A stretch of DNA of 64,000 nucleotides from Anoplolepis gracilipes (taxonomy: Eukaryota; Arthropoda; Insecta; Hymenoptera; Formicidae), in assembly GCF_047496725.1 (NCBI RefSeq), contig NC_132970.1:22966001-23030000 (forward strand), in the 5' to 3' direction. The notes under the pieces were generated by a model, which was not told the origin of the DNA, did not search any database, and was given only the letters and a program-made list of their open reading frames with translations. Positions 53,062-64,000 of this stretch are shown here, piece after piece; positions within the stretch are counted from its first letter, which is position 1; each line of letters opens with the position of its first letter. A program made the translations under genes and the position numbers.

Positions 53062-53923
53062 CGTGTATATATGTATGTACATTTTGTGTGTATGGATCAC
53101 GCTTATTTCATACATCATATAACGCGCGCATGATTGGAAAATTTACATAAAGCTACATTACAATGTAACAAGATATAGCAATCTATTCTCATTAAATAAT
53201 GCAATAAGTTTATAAAGTCAACGTATGATACAGTTCAAGTACCAATCATTTAATGAACAATATTTCTATAGTTTCATTAAATTCAAGTGTTATAAAAAAA
53301 GAAAATCTCCTGTACATGAGATATATGATCAATGAGAAGAAAATAATAAAGAAAATGTGTATCACAATATAAAAAATGTTAAAAAGTACTATTTAAAAAA
53401 GTTGTAATCTTATTAAAATAAAATCAAGTATAAAGGCATTTAAAATTCGTTGTAAACATATGTATCAAAAATGGAAAATATACAAGAACGAAAGATTTGG
53501 ATTTTAAAGATTAACGTAATTTTCAACGACTATAAAATAGATTTTAATTAAACTAGAATAATAATATACAATTTTGAGTTACGTCACTATATTAAATGCT
53601 CCCCCATGACATTTCCCGCGAATTTTGGCATTATGTTATCAGGTAAAAAAAAACGCTAGAAAGAGAGTTAATTACACACATTGATCGATACGAGAATACC
53701 GTACGGTGATTCCTGAAAGGACTAAAAAAAACGAAATGGACTCGCCGGGGGAATCGGCCGATGGATCGCTTTTTTTTGGATTACCTTCCCATTTCTGTGC
53801 ACGGTGGGCAATAAAAAAAAGGGAAGAGGCAAGTCGTCGTGGAACACGGCACTTTTGACGATCTCTACACAGTACGATATGCCGCATATATCGTTTTTAG
53901 CGCGGCATTGACCGTGTATATAC

Positions 53924-54015
53924 GTTGTATGCACGTTGTTCTTGACGATGCCGCTCACGATATCCCGTCGACGACGACAACTCGACCGTAGTCTTAGCAA
54001 CATGCGACCATACAA
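53924..54015 (-). CDS. Candidate start exon of the EGF/LamG (eyes shut-like) gene
   Basis: ATG at 54,015 opens MYGRMLLRLRSSCRRRRD and continues to a GTATAT donor at 53,923. This leaves phase 2, which matches an acceptor TTAG|A just before the TTG codon at 52,572. The joined N-terminus would be an unusually long, arginine-rich n-region before the hydrophobic core. The phase match has a one-in-three chance of being accidental and the donor is not strong. I offer this as the best visible candidate only. Confidence 0.27.
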
Positions 54016-56000
54016 ATAGTCGTTACGTGCCGCTACGCTTGCGTGAAGCAGTCGTCGATATTAATAAAAACTTTTGATTTTACTCTTTAAATAAAAGTCG
54101 AAGCAGTAGATGATGTATTTCTCAGATTTCTTAGTTTACAGAATTGTTGGAACTTACTTACAACTTATAAATCGGAGAGATTTTAAAAATCGATAACTTC
54201 CTTAATTAATATTACTATTACTTTCGACAGAAATTTTGTATTGATTTTTTTATTATTACAAATGCGCACGGAATGTATTTCTTCGTAAATTATCATGATA
54301 GAATATACATTACAACGGCCTTTTAGTCAGGCGAAATAAAGGAAATAATAGATCAATATCGTGCTTTTATACCGGGCTTAAATCGATACACGAGCTACAA
54401 AATGTTTTTATTCTGGCTCAATATAATGATTTATTTAACGGAGAAGAGTTTAACATAAATATTTAATTAATAATATAATTAAAAATACACGTAACTTGTT
54501 ACGTAATATACATCAGCCTGGTTTCTTTGAGTTATCAATTTCCAAGGTAGCACATGTTAATAAAAAAAGATAATTTTCACAAACATTTCCGGTAAATGTG
54601 CAGAAGTGATGCTTCAGCGAAAAAACTCAACTTTTTTTTTATAAAAATCAACAAAACTATTATAAAAATGAAATACACGAAAGTTTTTAAGAGAGCGCAA
54701 TTAAAGTCATTAATAAAAAGTTATTAATAAGAAAATTTATAAAATAAAACGTAATTTTCTGACATCATGTACTAATAATAGAGCGTTTATTTTTGCTTGT
54801 AAATACATACCAGTGATTCAGAGTGTGTACCGAGCAATGTTTACCAGTTTAATGTGCGAATAAATGGAGGCAGCGTCGAAGGCAAGATAAAAAAAATATT
54901 CAAGGACTACTATCATTCCTAGATCTTATCCCTATGCGTGTCAGACTTTTATTAATATTTTCAACCGAGATCTTACGTCGAAAAAATAAATTCCATTGGG
55001 ATATCATTATCAAGAAGGATATTAATAATTTTACCATTTTTTTTTTTTATAATAACGAAGGCGCGAAAGCCCGATCAATGAAATTAATCATAGCTTTCTT
55101 CTTTTAAAATAACAGATATTGTAAAAAGAAACTCAGAAATCTCCGTAAAAAGGTAAGTAAAAGGAACGAATTAAACGTGATTATAAATAATATCGAATTG
55201 AGATGGAATGCAGCTAAGGCAATGTCATCAAATATCTGAAATACTATTATGTACTTTGTTTACAACCTGTTGGCGAAAAGTGTAAACAGTAAACAGGTAG
55301 GTCAGTTTTCATGTAGATCTATTTTCCGGTCGATCTGCTGCCAAATCATAACTCTATTTTAAGCGGAGATTTATAATAGGAGCACTCGCGCTGCATTCGT
55401 AGAGCAGTGTCACTCGCGTATTTTCGATCACGCGAACGCATTTTACGGTCTGTCGACTTCGCGATATAATCTCTAACGCTAATTAATTAATTCACAAGAA
55501 TTCATTAATTTGACAAGAACGATAGTTGTGACGAAAGCCAAAACTCTCTTCTAACATCGCGATACGTCTGACAAATGATGTGTATAAATATATCTGTACG
55601 TTATATATAGCACCTCTCCTTAACGATCTCGGCATTAAGTTCATAGTTTCGTCAATCTCTCCAAGAGTTTGTTAAACTTCTGAATCTCCATTCATTTATA
55701 AAACTTGTAGCACAAATTACTCTATAATATTAAAAATCGATTTCATGAAAAATTAAAATAGCTTGAGTAGAGAACCTCTGGCTTAAACAACGTAAGATTT
55801 GTTATTTGCCTAGAGAAAATCTTGTAAAGACAAACACAAGATCTCTGAAATTATTATAAAACTGGCAGGGTGCCTATAGAAAACAAGATATGCGTATTAA
55901 ACGGTCTGTATAAAAGAGGATACGTACGATTAAAGCATCAAGAGACAAAGAGTATCGGGAGAAAAACCTATAACGCAAGTGCAATTTGCGAACCAGATAG
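54016..56000. other. Intergenic region between the divergent EGF/LamG and SmydA genes
   Basis: No protein gene was recognised. It is AT-rich with a moderately GC-richer patch at 55.25-55.65 kb. Promoters of both flanking genes probably lie here, but no TATA or initiator element can be assigned with confidence. Confidence 0.5.
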
Positions 56001-59000
56001 ATGGAACTGCGCGAGACAATAGAACTACTCGAGTCTCATCTGCGAGAGAACAATCTTGCGCAAGATAAACCCCGGTCATGGGCCATCGAGTGCTCTCCTC
56101 TGGGAGGTCGTGGCATATTCGCCACACGGGACATTCAAGCCGGCGAACTGATCTACACGGATGTCCCGCTGTTGATAGGACCGCGATGTTACAACAAGTA
56201 CCTGGCGATGTGTGTCGTCTGTTATAAGAGCAACTGCCCCCTGTTCCCCTGCGATCATGGTTGCGGTTTGCCGATCTGTTCGACGGAATGCGAAAACTCG
56301 ATAACGCACTCTCAAGAGTGTCGATTACTCAGAGAGTGGATGCCGACCTGCGGTTCTACCTGGTCCAAGGATCTGATGCTGGCGCTGGTACCGATACGTG
56401 GTTTAACGTTGTCGAAGGAGCAACGTAAGCTCTTGCACATCTTCAAATACCATTCGAACCTTATTCATAACAGTGAGGTATATATTTGGACCGATTTATT
56501 ATTCTTTTCTACATATTTCATAAATTTCTAATTCATAGTAGTGATGGGCGATCTCGATTCGATTTTCAGAAAATCGATCTTTCTCCTCAAAAAAATCGAT
56601 TCTTTTCTGTTCGATTCTTATACGAATCGATTCTTTTTGTAGAAAATCGAATTTCGATCTGTTGATTTGATACACGTACGTTTAGTGGTACCAGAAGTGG
56701 CGCTTTTCAATCAGCGCACGAATAGCAAAATTGAATAAATATATTAAAAAAAAAAAAAAATGTTTTAAAATATTTTTATTCTTTTTTTAAATATTTTTGA
56801 GTGTCTCCGAAACTAATGTCAAATAATTTGATAAATTAAATTATTTTAAAGTAAAACATAATTTACTATAGTTATGCAAATATAATCCATCTTACAAAAT
56901 CATGACTTTTTAGTTTTTGTTATGTAGTTTTGATTTTTTACATCGATTTTTAGGAAATCGATTCTTTTAGTCCGATTTTTTTAGTAAATCAATCTCAGTT
57001 ACTTCGAGTCAAGATTGATTCAAAAATCAATTCTTTCTAAAAAATCGCCCATCATTAATTCATAGCAAACATCTGGTTTTGTAGAAACATACACAAAAAA
57101 TAAAGCACTACATTCTTATAATTAACTATCCGCCTGCAACGTGTAATTTCCCAGGTAGTGAGCACATGTCATTTTGACGTTGAAAACTGGTCATTTCTGA
57201 TTCAATGATGACGTCACCTGACCAAATAATGTCTAATTTAAAATGTCTTTTTTGTGACATCTTAATAATGTTGTAAAAAACGTCATAATATCGTGATTCT
57301 TAAGTCGTTATTATAAATCGCCTAAGTATTACTATTTTTTTAACTAAAAACTCATTTAATTTTATATAATATCTTAAATTATTAAAACAATTTTGTGCAT
57401 AATTTTGATATTCACAATTCTCTATACCTCAGGACCCTAACATGAATTTCCTCTATAATCTGGGACTTGATCGTGACATTTGATCATGAATCTTTTTTCC
57501 TCTAGCGTAAACTCGTGAAAAGTTTCATTAACGAATTCAATATTTAAATGAATTTTTCATTTTTTACGAGTTCACGCTAAAGGAAAAGATTCATGATCAA
57601 ATGTCATTAAAACGTTAGTAATAGGTCTAAAATAGTCATGAAGTCACATCTTTTTAACGTCTTGAAATGTCGTCATCGGTCTGTGACATTAGTCGGTCAT
57701 TTTTACGTCATTACATCACAACATATTTGGTTCGAACTGATCATATTTTGACGTCAGAATGTCGTGTGCTTGCTACCTGGATTAACATCCTCCGCCTGCA
57801 ACTTGGGTCTTTTAAGTCCAGAGCAGATTTTTATACTAGTGTGGAATGTTTTAGTAATCTGAAAAAATTCTCTTATGTACTTGTGAAAGCTTTAACAATA
57901 AGTTTTTTCCATCAAAGAACTTGGGTTGTATTTTACTTATTTTTTATTAAATTGGACTACCAACGTATATTTACATTTCTCAAAATTGATTAGGTCTTAA
58001 AAAGATCCATAATGCCGATGATGGAGGACTAATAATAAACATGTTTCATACTTTTTTCTTCTATTTTTATATGTTTTCTATTAATATAATTATTTTTCTA
58101 AAATTTATTATGCAATGTATCATTTTAATTATGCGGGCGACACTCTTTTAATACATAGACTTGCATAGTTTATCACATACTCGTTCTTAATATATATAAA
58201 GAGAAGAAAAACACATGCGCTTAAATAAAGAATATGTTGTCTAAAATAAATTTCAAGATCGATCTGGTCAAAAGAAACGTGAACAACCTTCCCAGCGAGG
58301 AGCAAATGGAGCTTATGAGACATATATGCGAAGTCTGTAATACCAATTCCTTCGCAGTAGTAGTCGCAAGGAACGAGGACTGCACGAGTTTACGTAGTGT
58401 TTATCCCCTGGGTGCGATGCAGAATCATTGCTGCGTGCCAAACACTAGACATCACTTCGATGACCAGCAACGATTGCACGTGAGTGCCGCGTCGTCGATC
58501 GCAGCTGGTGAGGAGCTCACCATGTCCTACACCGATCTGCTGTGGGATACGTTGAGCAGGAGACAGTTCCTGAGATTAACCAAATGCTTCTCCTGCAACT
58601 GCAGTAGATGCTCCGATCCCTCGGTATACAAATTAAAAAAAAAATTTTCGTAATAACAAAAACTTACGCTTTCTTGTTCCCCAGGAATTCGGATCTCAGC
58701 TCGGAGCGCTTTTTTGCGCGAAGGACGATTGTTCAGGACACTTGCTACCACGCAATCCTCTCAATTTTGAATCTCCTTGGATCTGCGACAAGTGCCAGAA
58801 CAGTGTGAAGCACAGACAAGTTAATATTCTTATCTAGAAGTTGAATCGCTTTATTTTTACACGCAATAAAAATAATTACTCTACAATTTTTTAAATTAAT
58901 CTTTCAAAATAAATATCTTCTCAATTATTAATTTTTCGAGAAACTACATCTATTTTTGTAAATTAATAATATGTTCATACATTTGTTACAGTATTTATAT

Positions 59001-60057
59001 GACTATTTGATATTTACATGATTTAATCGATTAAAAAGTATAGACAGCTTAATGGTCTGTCTTAATTTTTATCATATTATTATTAATATGAAATTTATCA
59101 ATTTATAGATTGAATGGATTCGTTCGAGGTTGAACGAGCTTGTGTTTGAAACAATGTACAAGACTCCGCGTGAGATTCTAAAATTTATAGAAACGGTATT
59201 ATCAGAATTGGTTCCCATGACTAATTACATTATGATATCTGTCAAATATCGTATAATCTCATACTTTGGCAGAGTACCGGAACTTAAATGGGAAGGTAAG
59301 ATGCTTTATTTTCTACCTTACTCTGGTTCCGTGGAATATTTTATATAAACTATTAACTTTTTATATTATACATTTCTTAATTCGAAACGTATATTATTTG
59401 TGTTATTACAGATCTTACAGATGCAGAACTTAGAATCAAGAAAATGTATTGTAACGACATACTTTCTATTTTGGATACTTTAGGTTCTGGAGATTCTATA
59501 AAAAAGGGTAATAAAATAATAAATCGTTTCTTCTATTAGATATTAGAATGTTTACAAACTTTTTTTATTCTTATTTTCATCAAAAACATACAGTTGAAAA
59601 GTATATATGTTTCTTCTACATAAACTGCGGTGATTATTTTGACATTAATTATTTGCATATAATTAATATCAAAATAAAATACAAATTTTAGGAAATCTTA
59701 GCGCATTATTTTATATCAGATTTTTTGTCTAAGTTACATAATGTCATAGTTCATTATAATTAAAATTGGAACAAAATGAAAGATAATTTTTTAAATATTC
59801 TCGTAATATATTTTCCAGGCTTCGTTTTATACGAGCTGTATCGTACAAATCTTGAATTGTCTAAGCGTCAGATTTCGGAAAAGCAAACACATCCACGCAT
59901 AAAGGTAGGAGGAATATAATTTACGTCAATTACATATGTCTTAATTATTGTTCTAAATTCTTTTTTTTAGGATATCGATAATAAATGCCTATTACGGCAG
60001 GCAATGGATATATTGCAAAATGATGTCGGCGCAACCTATATTCGTAAAAGTGATTGA
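56001..60057 (+). CDS. SET-MYND domain protein, arthropod SmydA type
   Basis: The seven exons are 56001-56477, 58258-58623, 58685-58819, 59109-59295, 59412-59507, 59819-59904 and 59971-60057. They give 477 residues with all phases matching. An in-frame TAG immediately precedes the ATG. Residues 36-51 (GRGIFATRDIQAGELI) are the split SET N-part. Residues 71-107 are a MYND zinc finger (CVVC..C..CGLPIC..C..H..C). Residues 215-221 (NHCCVPN) and 250-255 (YTDLLW) are the SET core, followed by post-SET cysteines 269-277 and a further CxxC pair. SMYD proteins methylate lysines with S-adenosylmethionine. The arthropod-specific SmydA branch is poorly understood, and some members may act without methylation. 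The usual NHSCxPN reads NHCCVPN here. Intron 1 contains two transposons. It ends 590 bases from the convergent Flacc-like gene. Confidence 0.87.
56539..57057 (+). mobile_element. hAT-type MITE with intact 8-bp target duplication
   Basis: The inverted ends TAGTGATGGGCGAT / ATCGCCCATCATTA (one mismatch in 14) are flanked by a perfect 8-base duplication ATTCATAG at 56,531-56,538 and 57,058-57,065. The 519-base interior is built of TCGATTTT/AAAATCGA steps and has no open frame. The intact duplication suggests a relatively recent insertion. It starts 61 bases after the donor of SmydA exon 1. Confidence 0.92.
57150..57781 (+). mobile_element. CRE-bearing palindromic MITE, family E copy 4
   Basis: The ends are CCCAGGTAGTGAGCACATG and GTGTGCTTGCTACCTGGA, with TGACGTCA at 57,209-57,216 and 57,749-57,756. 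It lies in SmydA intron 1, 92 bases after the hAT MITE, in the same orientation as copies 1 and 3. The immediate flanks are TT. Slightly further out the host sequence CCGCCTGCAAC occurs on both sides. Confidence 0.87.
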
Positions 60058-60646
60058 AGCGAAAAGACACCGTTCTAAAGTCCTATTTATTGCATTATTA
60101 AATGTCTAGAATGGATACATATACATGTCTGTACGAGTATATTTGAAGTAAATAATACGTCATATATATTGCTATATATATTATGATTTTAACAATCATT
60201 TAGTTTCGTACTTTAACGCACACGATATATATCTTATGATACAATAAGTTTGTGATATACAAATACAGTTATTATGTTAAAAAAATGTGCATAAACGATC
60301 ATTATATACTGATAAAAAATACGTATTTGGCCGGAGATTAAACTTGAAAGTTTAGATTTAAAATATATGAACATTATCTAATTTTTATCAAAGATGCAAA
60401 TGTTCAGACAAAAATTGTGTTCAACCTATAATTAGGTCATAGTTTTAATTAAAAGGTATATACGATCTGTTATAGCTTTAAATCACTATGCACACACACA
60501 CACACACACACACATACCCCCTCTCACACATACACACTACACACACGCACACACATACTTATCAGGCAGTGTACATGTATATTTTATACAATCAATACAA
60601 AAAGTAGTAATAATTCATAATTTTAGACGTAAATTTTATCACTTTT
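60058..60646. other. Shared 3' region between SmydA and the Flacc-like gene
   Basis: The two genes converge here. It contains ATTAAA about 40 bases after the SmydA stop and a CA-rich run at 60,487-60,552. No open frame is convincing. The two 3' UTRs may overlap. Confidence 0.55.
60487..60513. repeat. (CA)n microsatellite
   Basis: About 13 CA units, continuing into an interrupted CA/CT-rich tract to about 60,552, between two convergent genes. Confidence 0.85.
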
Positions 60647-63600
60647 TCATATTACTTGCTGTAATAAACATTTTGCTTCCTCATACAAAGCAGCACTTGG
60701 TTTTAGCGCTTCCAAATCATCATCCTCGTCTTCTTCATAATTTACATTGTTATTTCTGCAACAAAATTTCAATACACATTACAGACAGAGGCACAATTGT
60801 AAAAAAACCACATATGTTAACACAAAATTGTTTACAAGCTTAATAAAGTTTTTATAAAATAACATACAAAAAAATGTCTCGACTTGTGTTTTTAAATAGC
60901 ATAACTATAACTTATGTAACTCACCTGTACAAAGAATCATCTACATTGTGCACTGCACCATTACCTAAATCCTGCAGCAACCGATTTCGCGCGAGCGCCG
61001 CGTGCATCAGTGCGATATCAGCAAGCAAGAATTCTTCACGATTCATAAAAAAAAATATTTGAAAAATGTTATCTCGCCCATTTCTGACTTTAGCAAAGTT
61101 ATACTAAAAGATACTCACCGTCCTTTTCATATTTTTTTAGCAGTTTCTTTACAAAATCTTCGTCTGCGTACTTCTTCGATATACCAATTCTATAGAAGAT
61201 AGCTTTGCACTGCCATCGATTCTCCGTAGAGTCTTGATTCGATGAGACAATTCTTCTCGCTTGTGTTTCTTTCACGAGGGATTCCCAATCGACGCCTAAA
61301 GCATCGCCCAATCCTTTGCCGCTAGTTTTGATATCCTCTTCTAGCTCGCCATCAGAAATTTCTTCAAAGTCCATAGTTTCCATGTTTTCATCTTCCATGT
61401 TCCTATTAACACAATAAATATAAAATTTAGAATAATTTTTATAATGGAAAATTTTTATTCTTTGATTATAACATTTTATAATATCATTCATATCTTACTT
61501 CAATGACATTGTATCCGCATTATCTTTAGATTTCGAACTAAAAATGGTTTCTTCTACAGATTCCTTCGGAGATAACTGAGCCGGCTCCTGTGCAGTTGAT
61601 TGTGCATCGCGATGTGCAGCATCCGGTACTTTCTTGTTTGTCCGCGTTTTATTACTCTCCAAATCCTGTCAAAAAATTAACTCGTTAAGCATTTTTTTGC
61701 ATAAACTCGTGAAGCTTTTTTTTGGCGAGAAAAAAATATGCAATGCATACCGTAGTATCTTCTTCCATATTTAATATATCGTCAGGGTCATCGCTAATAT
61801 CGCTCAAATCACTCTCAGTATGGAGAGTTTGCAAAGAATCATCAACTATGGGACGCTTCGGTTCCGTCGCGACGGGTTCCTTTATTTCCGGCTTATCCTT
61901 TTGTGAATTCTTCTTTTGGAAATTATCCATAGGTTTTTCTCTCGGAGTTGTACATAATTTGCCTTCAGCAAGTTCCATCAGTTTTTTGTTGATGGGTTCT
62001 TCTTTCATGCTACCGTAAATAGCAGCCTGTTTAGCAGAAGGATGAATCGTCGGCTCTTCTCTCGCTTCCGGCGCATTGTATGACCGCCTTTTGCTAAAAA
62101 AAATTTAATTAATAAAGAATATTATAGGGACTATGTTATACGTATACATAATGGACTATGCTTTACTTATGTTGCGTAGATTCTCCGAGCTCCAAGTCTT
62201 TCGAGCGTTCATTTCTGTAATGCGATCGAACATGCACGTTCTGATTATCCCACTTCCGCGCGTCGTTGGACTTCCAGTCAGGCATTGAACTATCGTATCG
62301 AGAGTTGTTCCACTCGTCATCGTGTATCTCTGAACGAGGAAGACTGTCTCTGGCTTCCCAAAGGCTTCTCGTGCGCCACTCTCTTTCCTCCCATTCTGCC
62401 GTCGGATAATTTCGATCTCGGCCGTGCTCCACGTCACGATGATGACCCTCCCAATCGTCGTTTGAAACAGTTTCATCCCTAATTGGTAAAAGAGAGAAAA
62501 AAAAGGATGAATAATATACAATATATATTTAGCTATATACAAAATATTCATTCATTTATAAATCTCTCTCTCTCTCTCTCTTTTTCTCTTTCTATATATA
62601 TAGTATACAATTATATTATTTATATAAATTATGTAAAATTAACATTTAAAAAAATGGGAACTAGTAAAATTTTCTGACATACTGTTTGTCATAGAGTTTG
62701 TAATTTTTGCTTCAACCTATAATAAAAAGCTAATTGTAAAAAAATAATTTAATATTCTGCACAATAGCAATATTCTTTAACGTAAAGCACAATAAAAGTA
62801 AGTATAATTCCTGACATTAACACTTTTCTGATAATAATTATTACCTAAGTCCAGGTCCACTACTTCTCAATTTATCGCCAGTATAGAGAGGATGTCGATG
62901 ATGATGGTGATGATGACGATGATCATCGAAGGATGCTCGCTCCGTATTCTGAATCATATACCTCGACTCCTTAGATCTCTCCTCGCGAGCGACGCGTCTC
63001 TCCTCAAAAGGACTGTCATATCGTCTGCCCTCGACGGTTTTCCTCCTGTCATCATCGTGAATATGAGCGTGATCGCGATATTCCACGTGAAGGGCCGACT
63101 CTTCCTGCTCATCCCAATGCTCCGGCATTCTACGGCTTTCTCCATAATTCCTACCGAAATTCCTGTCCACTTCCACGGCGCGTCGTGGACTAGTCATGTC
63201 TCGACGGTCCACTATCCGATCGATTTTGCTCGGAATACGATTCGGTTCAATTCGCGTCTGATCTTTCCTGCTATTGTGTTCCGATGTATGCCCCCGTTCG
63301 TATCTCATGCCGAACCTCCTGCCGTGCCGATCTCTATCATAGTGACTGTCCACCATGTCCATCAGATGATCGCGAGATGATGGTGGAGCCGATGTCACAA
63401 TTGCTGAGGACGTAGTAGTAGGTACCAATGGTAATGCCGTGGACTGAACGCTCGACGATGTCACGGTATGGCCGCCCTTGTCATGTAAAGATGCACGGTC
63501 CAAGGACGTTTCTCGGAAACGGTCCATGCGATCTCGTGGTGAATTCATGCTCGACTTGCCGCGACTTAAAGACGGCGGATCCTTCTCGATGGCGCCACTT

Positions 63601-64000
63601 CTTTCATATCTTCCATCCAGACGCGATTGCGTCGAGTTCCGGTCTCGTTCGGCTAGAGCCTTCGTCTCGGATCGCTCCCGTTCGCGTTCGCTTCTGCTTC
63701 GTTCGCGAATCCCGCTATTCTTTTCAAACGATATGTCCTTGCTCAAAGGTCGCTCCTTGATCCTACTGTTGTAACGTGAACTCTTATCCGCCGAAAGATT
63801 TAACGTCGTGGACGAAACTACTGTGGGCACGTCTCTCTCTCTTGATTTCATCGATTTTTCTCTTTCTCTATCTCGATCGCGATCCCGTTCTCGTATCTCT
63901 CGATCTCTCTCCCGTTCACGGTCGCGCTCGCGCTCTCTTTCTCGATCACGATCTCTGTCTCTGTCGCGTTCGCGTTCTCTCTCGCGATCCCGATCGCGAT
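60647..64000 (-). CDS. Flacc: ZC3H13/Flacc-like m6A writer subunit (3' part, runs off the window)
   Basis: The exons on the minus strand are >64000-62845, 62478-62167, 62093-61751, 61665-61499, 61402-61119, 61033-60925 and 60755-60647 (stop). They give ~826 residues, all in phase, and the 5' end is outside the window. The N-terminal part is dominated by Arg-Asp/Arg-Glu dipeptides and a His run. It is followed by acidic SDLSDISDDPDDILN and a conserved C-terminal module: ALGVDWESLV, RIGISKKYADEDFVKK and DIALMHAALARNRLLQDLG. This order resembles the C-terminus of ZC3H13, whose fly orthologue Flacc bridges the METTL3/14 heterodimer with the WTAP/Fl(2)d complex for nuclear mRNA N6-adenosine methylation and sex-specific splicing. 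The family call is from remembered motifs, not alignment. A generic RS/RE-rich splicing protein is the alternative. Confidence 0.82.
63860..64000 (-). repeat. Arg-Asp/Arg-Glu coding simple repeat
   Basis: Degenerate CGN-GAN hexanucleotide repetition encodes alternating R-D and R-E within the Flacc-like gene and reaches the window end. It is translated, not a silent microsatellite: the frame is open throughout, with synonymous drift (CGA, CGT, CGC, AGA for Arg). Confidence 0.8.

Noticed and set aside
62892..63774. Long frames on the plus strand opposite the Flacc-like exon
   Set aside because: They are antisense shadows of the Arg/Asp/Glu-rich coding exon.

Overview
This is a window of an AT-rich insect nuclear genome. 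The spliceosomal introns, dense short microsatellites (AT, AG, CA) and many short terminal-inverted-repeat elements fit a hymenopteran, probably an ant, but no feature here fixes the species. I infer this from gene structure and protein families, not from a database match. No CRISPR array, operon, rRNA or tRNA gene was seen.

Layout. Positions 1-10,800 hold no recognisable protein gene, only microsatellites, a dimeric tandem repeat at 3.9-4.8 kb and nested transposon relics at 6.6-7.7 kb. A short coding exon at 10,832-10,888 is probably the first exon of an ARHGAP20-type Rho GTPase-activating protein. Its remaining seven coding exons lie at 33,651-40,219 (+). The 22.8 kb intron between is filled with non-autonomous DNA transposons: piggyBac-like with TTAA, mariner-like with TA, one hAT-like, and a large hairpin.

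The right third is gene-dense. ATPAF2, the mitochondrial F1-ATPase assembly factor 2, is complete in six exons at 42,398-44,701 (+). A secreted EGF/laminin-G protein resembling eyes shut lies tail-to-tail with it at 44,874-52,572 (-), in at least 15 coding exons. A SET-MYND protein of the arthropod SmydA type is complete in seven exons at 56,001-60,057 (+). Facing its 3' end is the 3' part of a ZC3H13/Flacc-like m6A-writer subunit at 60,647-64,000 (-), which continues past the window edge.

Exon boundaries were read by hand from GT/AG signals and reading phase. The coding sums are whole codons: 979 aa for RhoGAP, 282 for ATPAF2, 1125 for the resolved part of the EGF/LamG gene and 477 for SmydA. 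These genes are not one pathway. They cover Rho signalling, ATP synthase biogenesis, extracellular matrix, lysine methylation or regulation, and mRNA methylation.

The most distinctive signal is transposon-derived. Four copies of one ~0.6 kb palindromic element, carrying perfect TGACGTCA (CRE-type) sites near their ends, sit in introns of three neighbouring genes within 14 kb. Several lie 50-80 bases from a splice site. At least four other short inverted-repeat families are present, some nested and some with intact target duplications.
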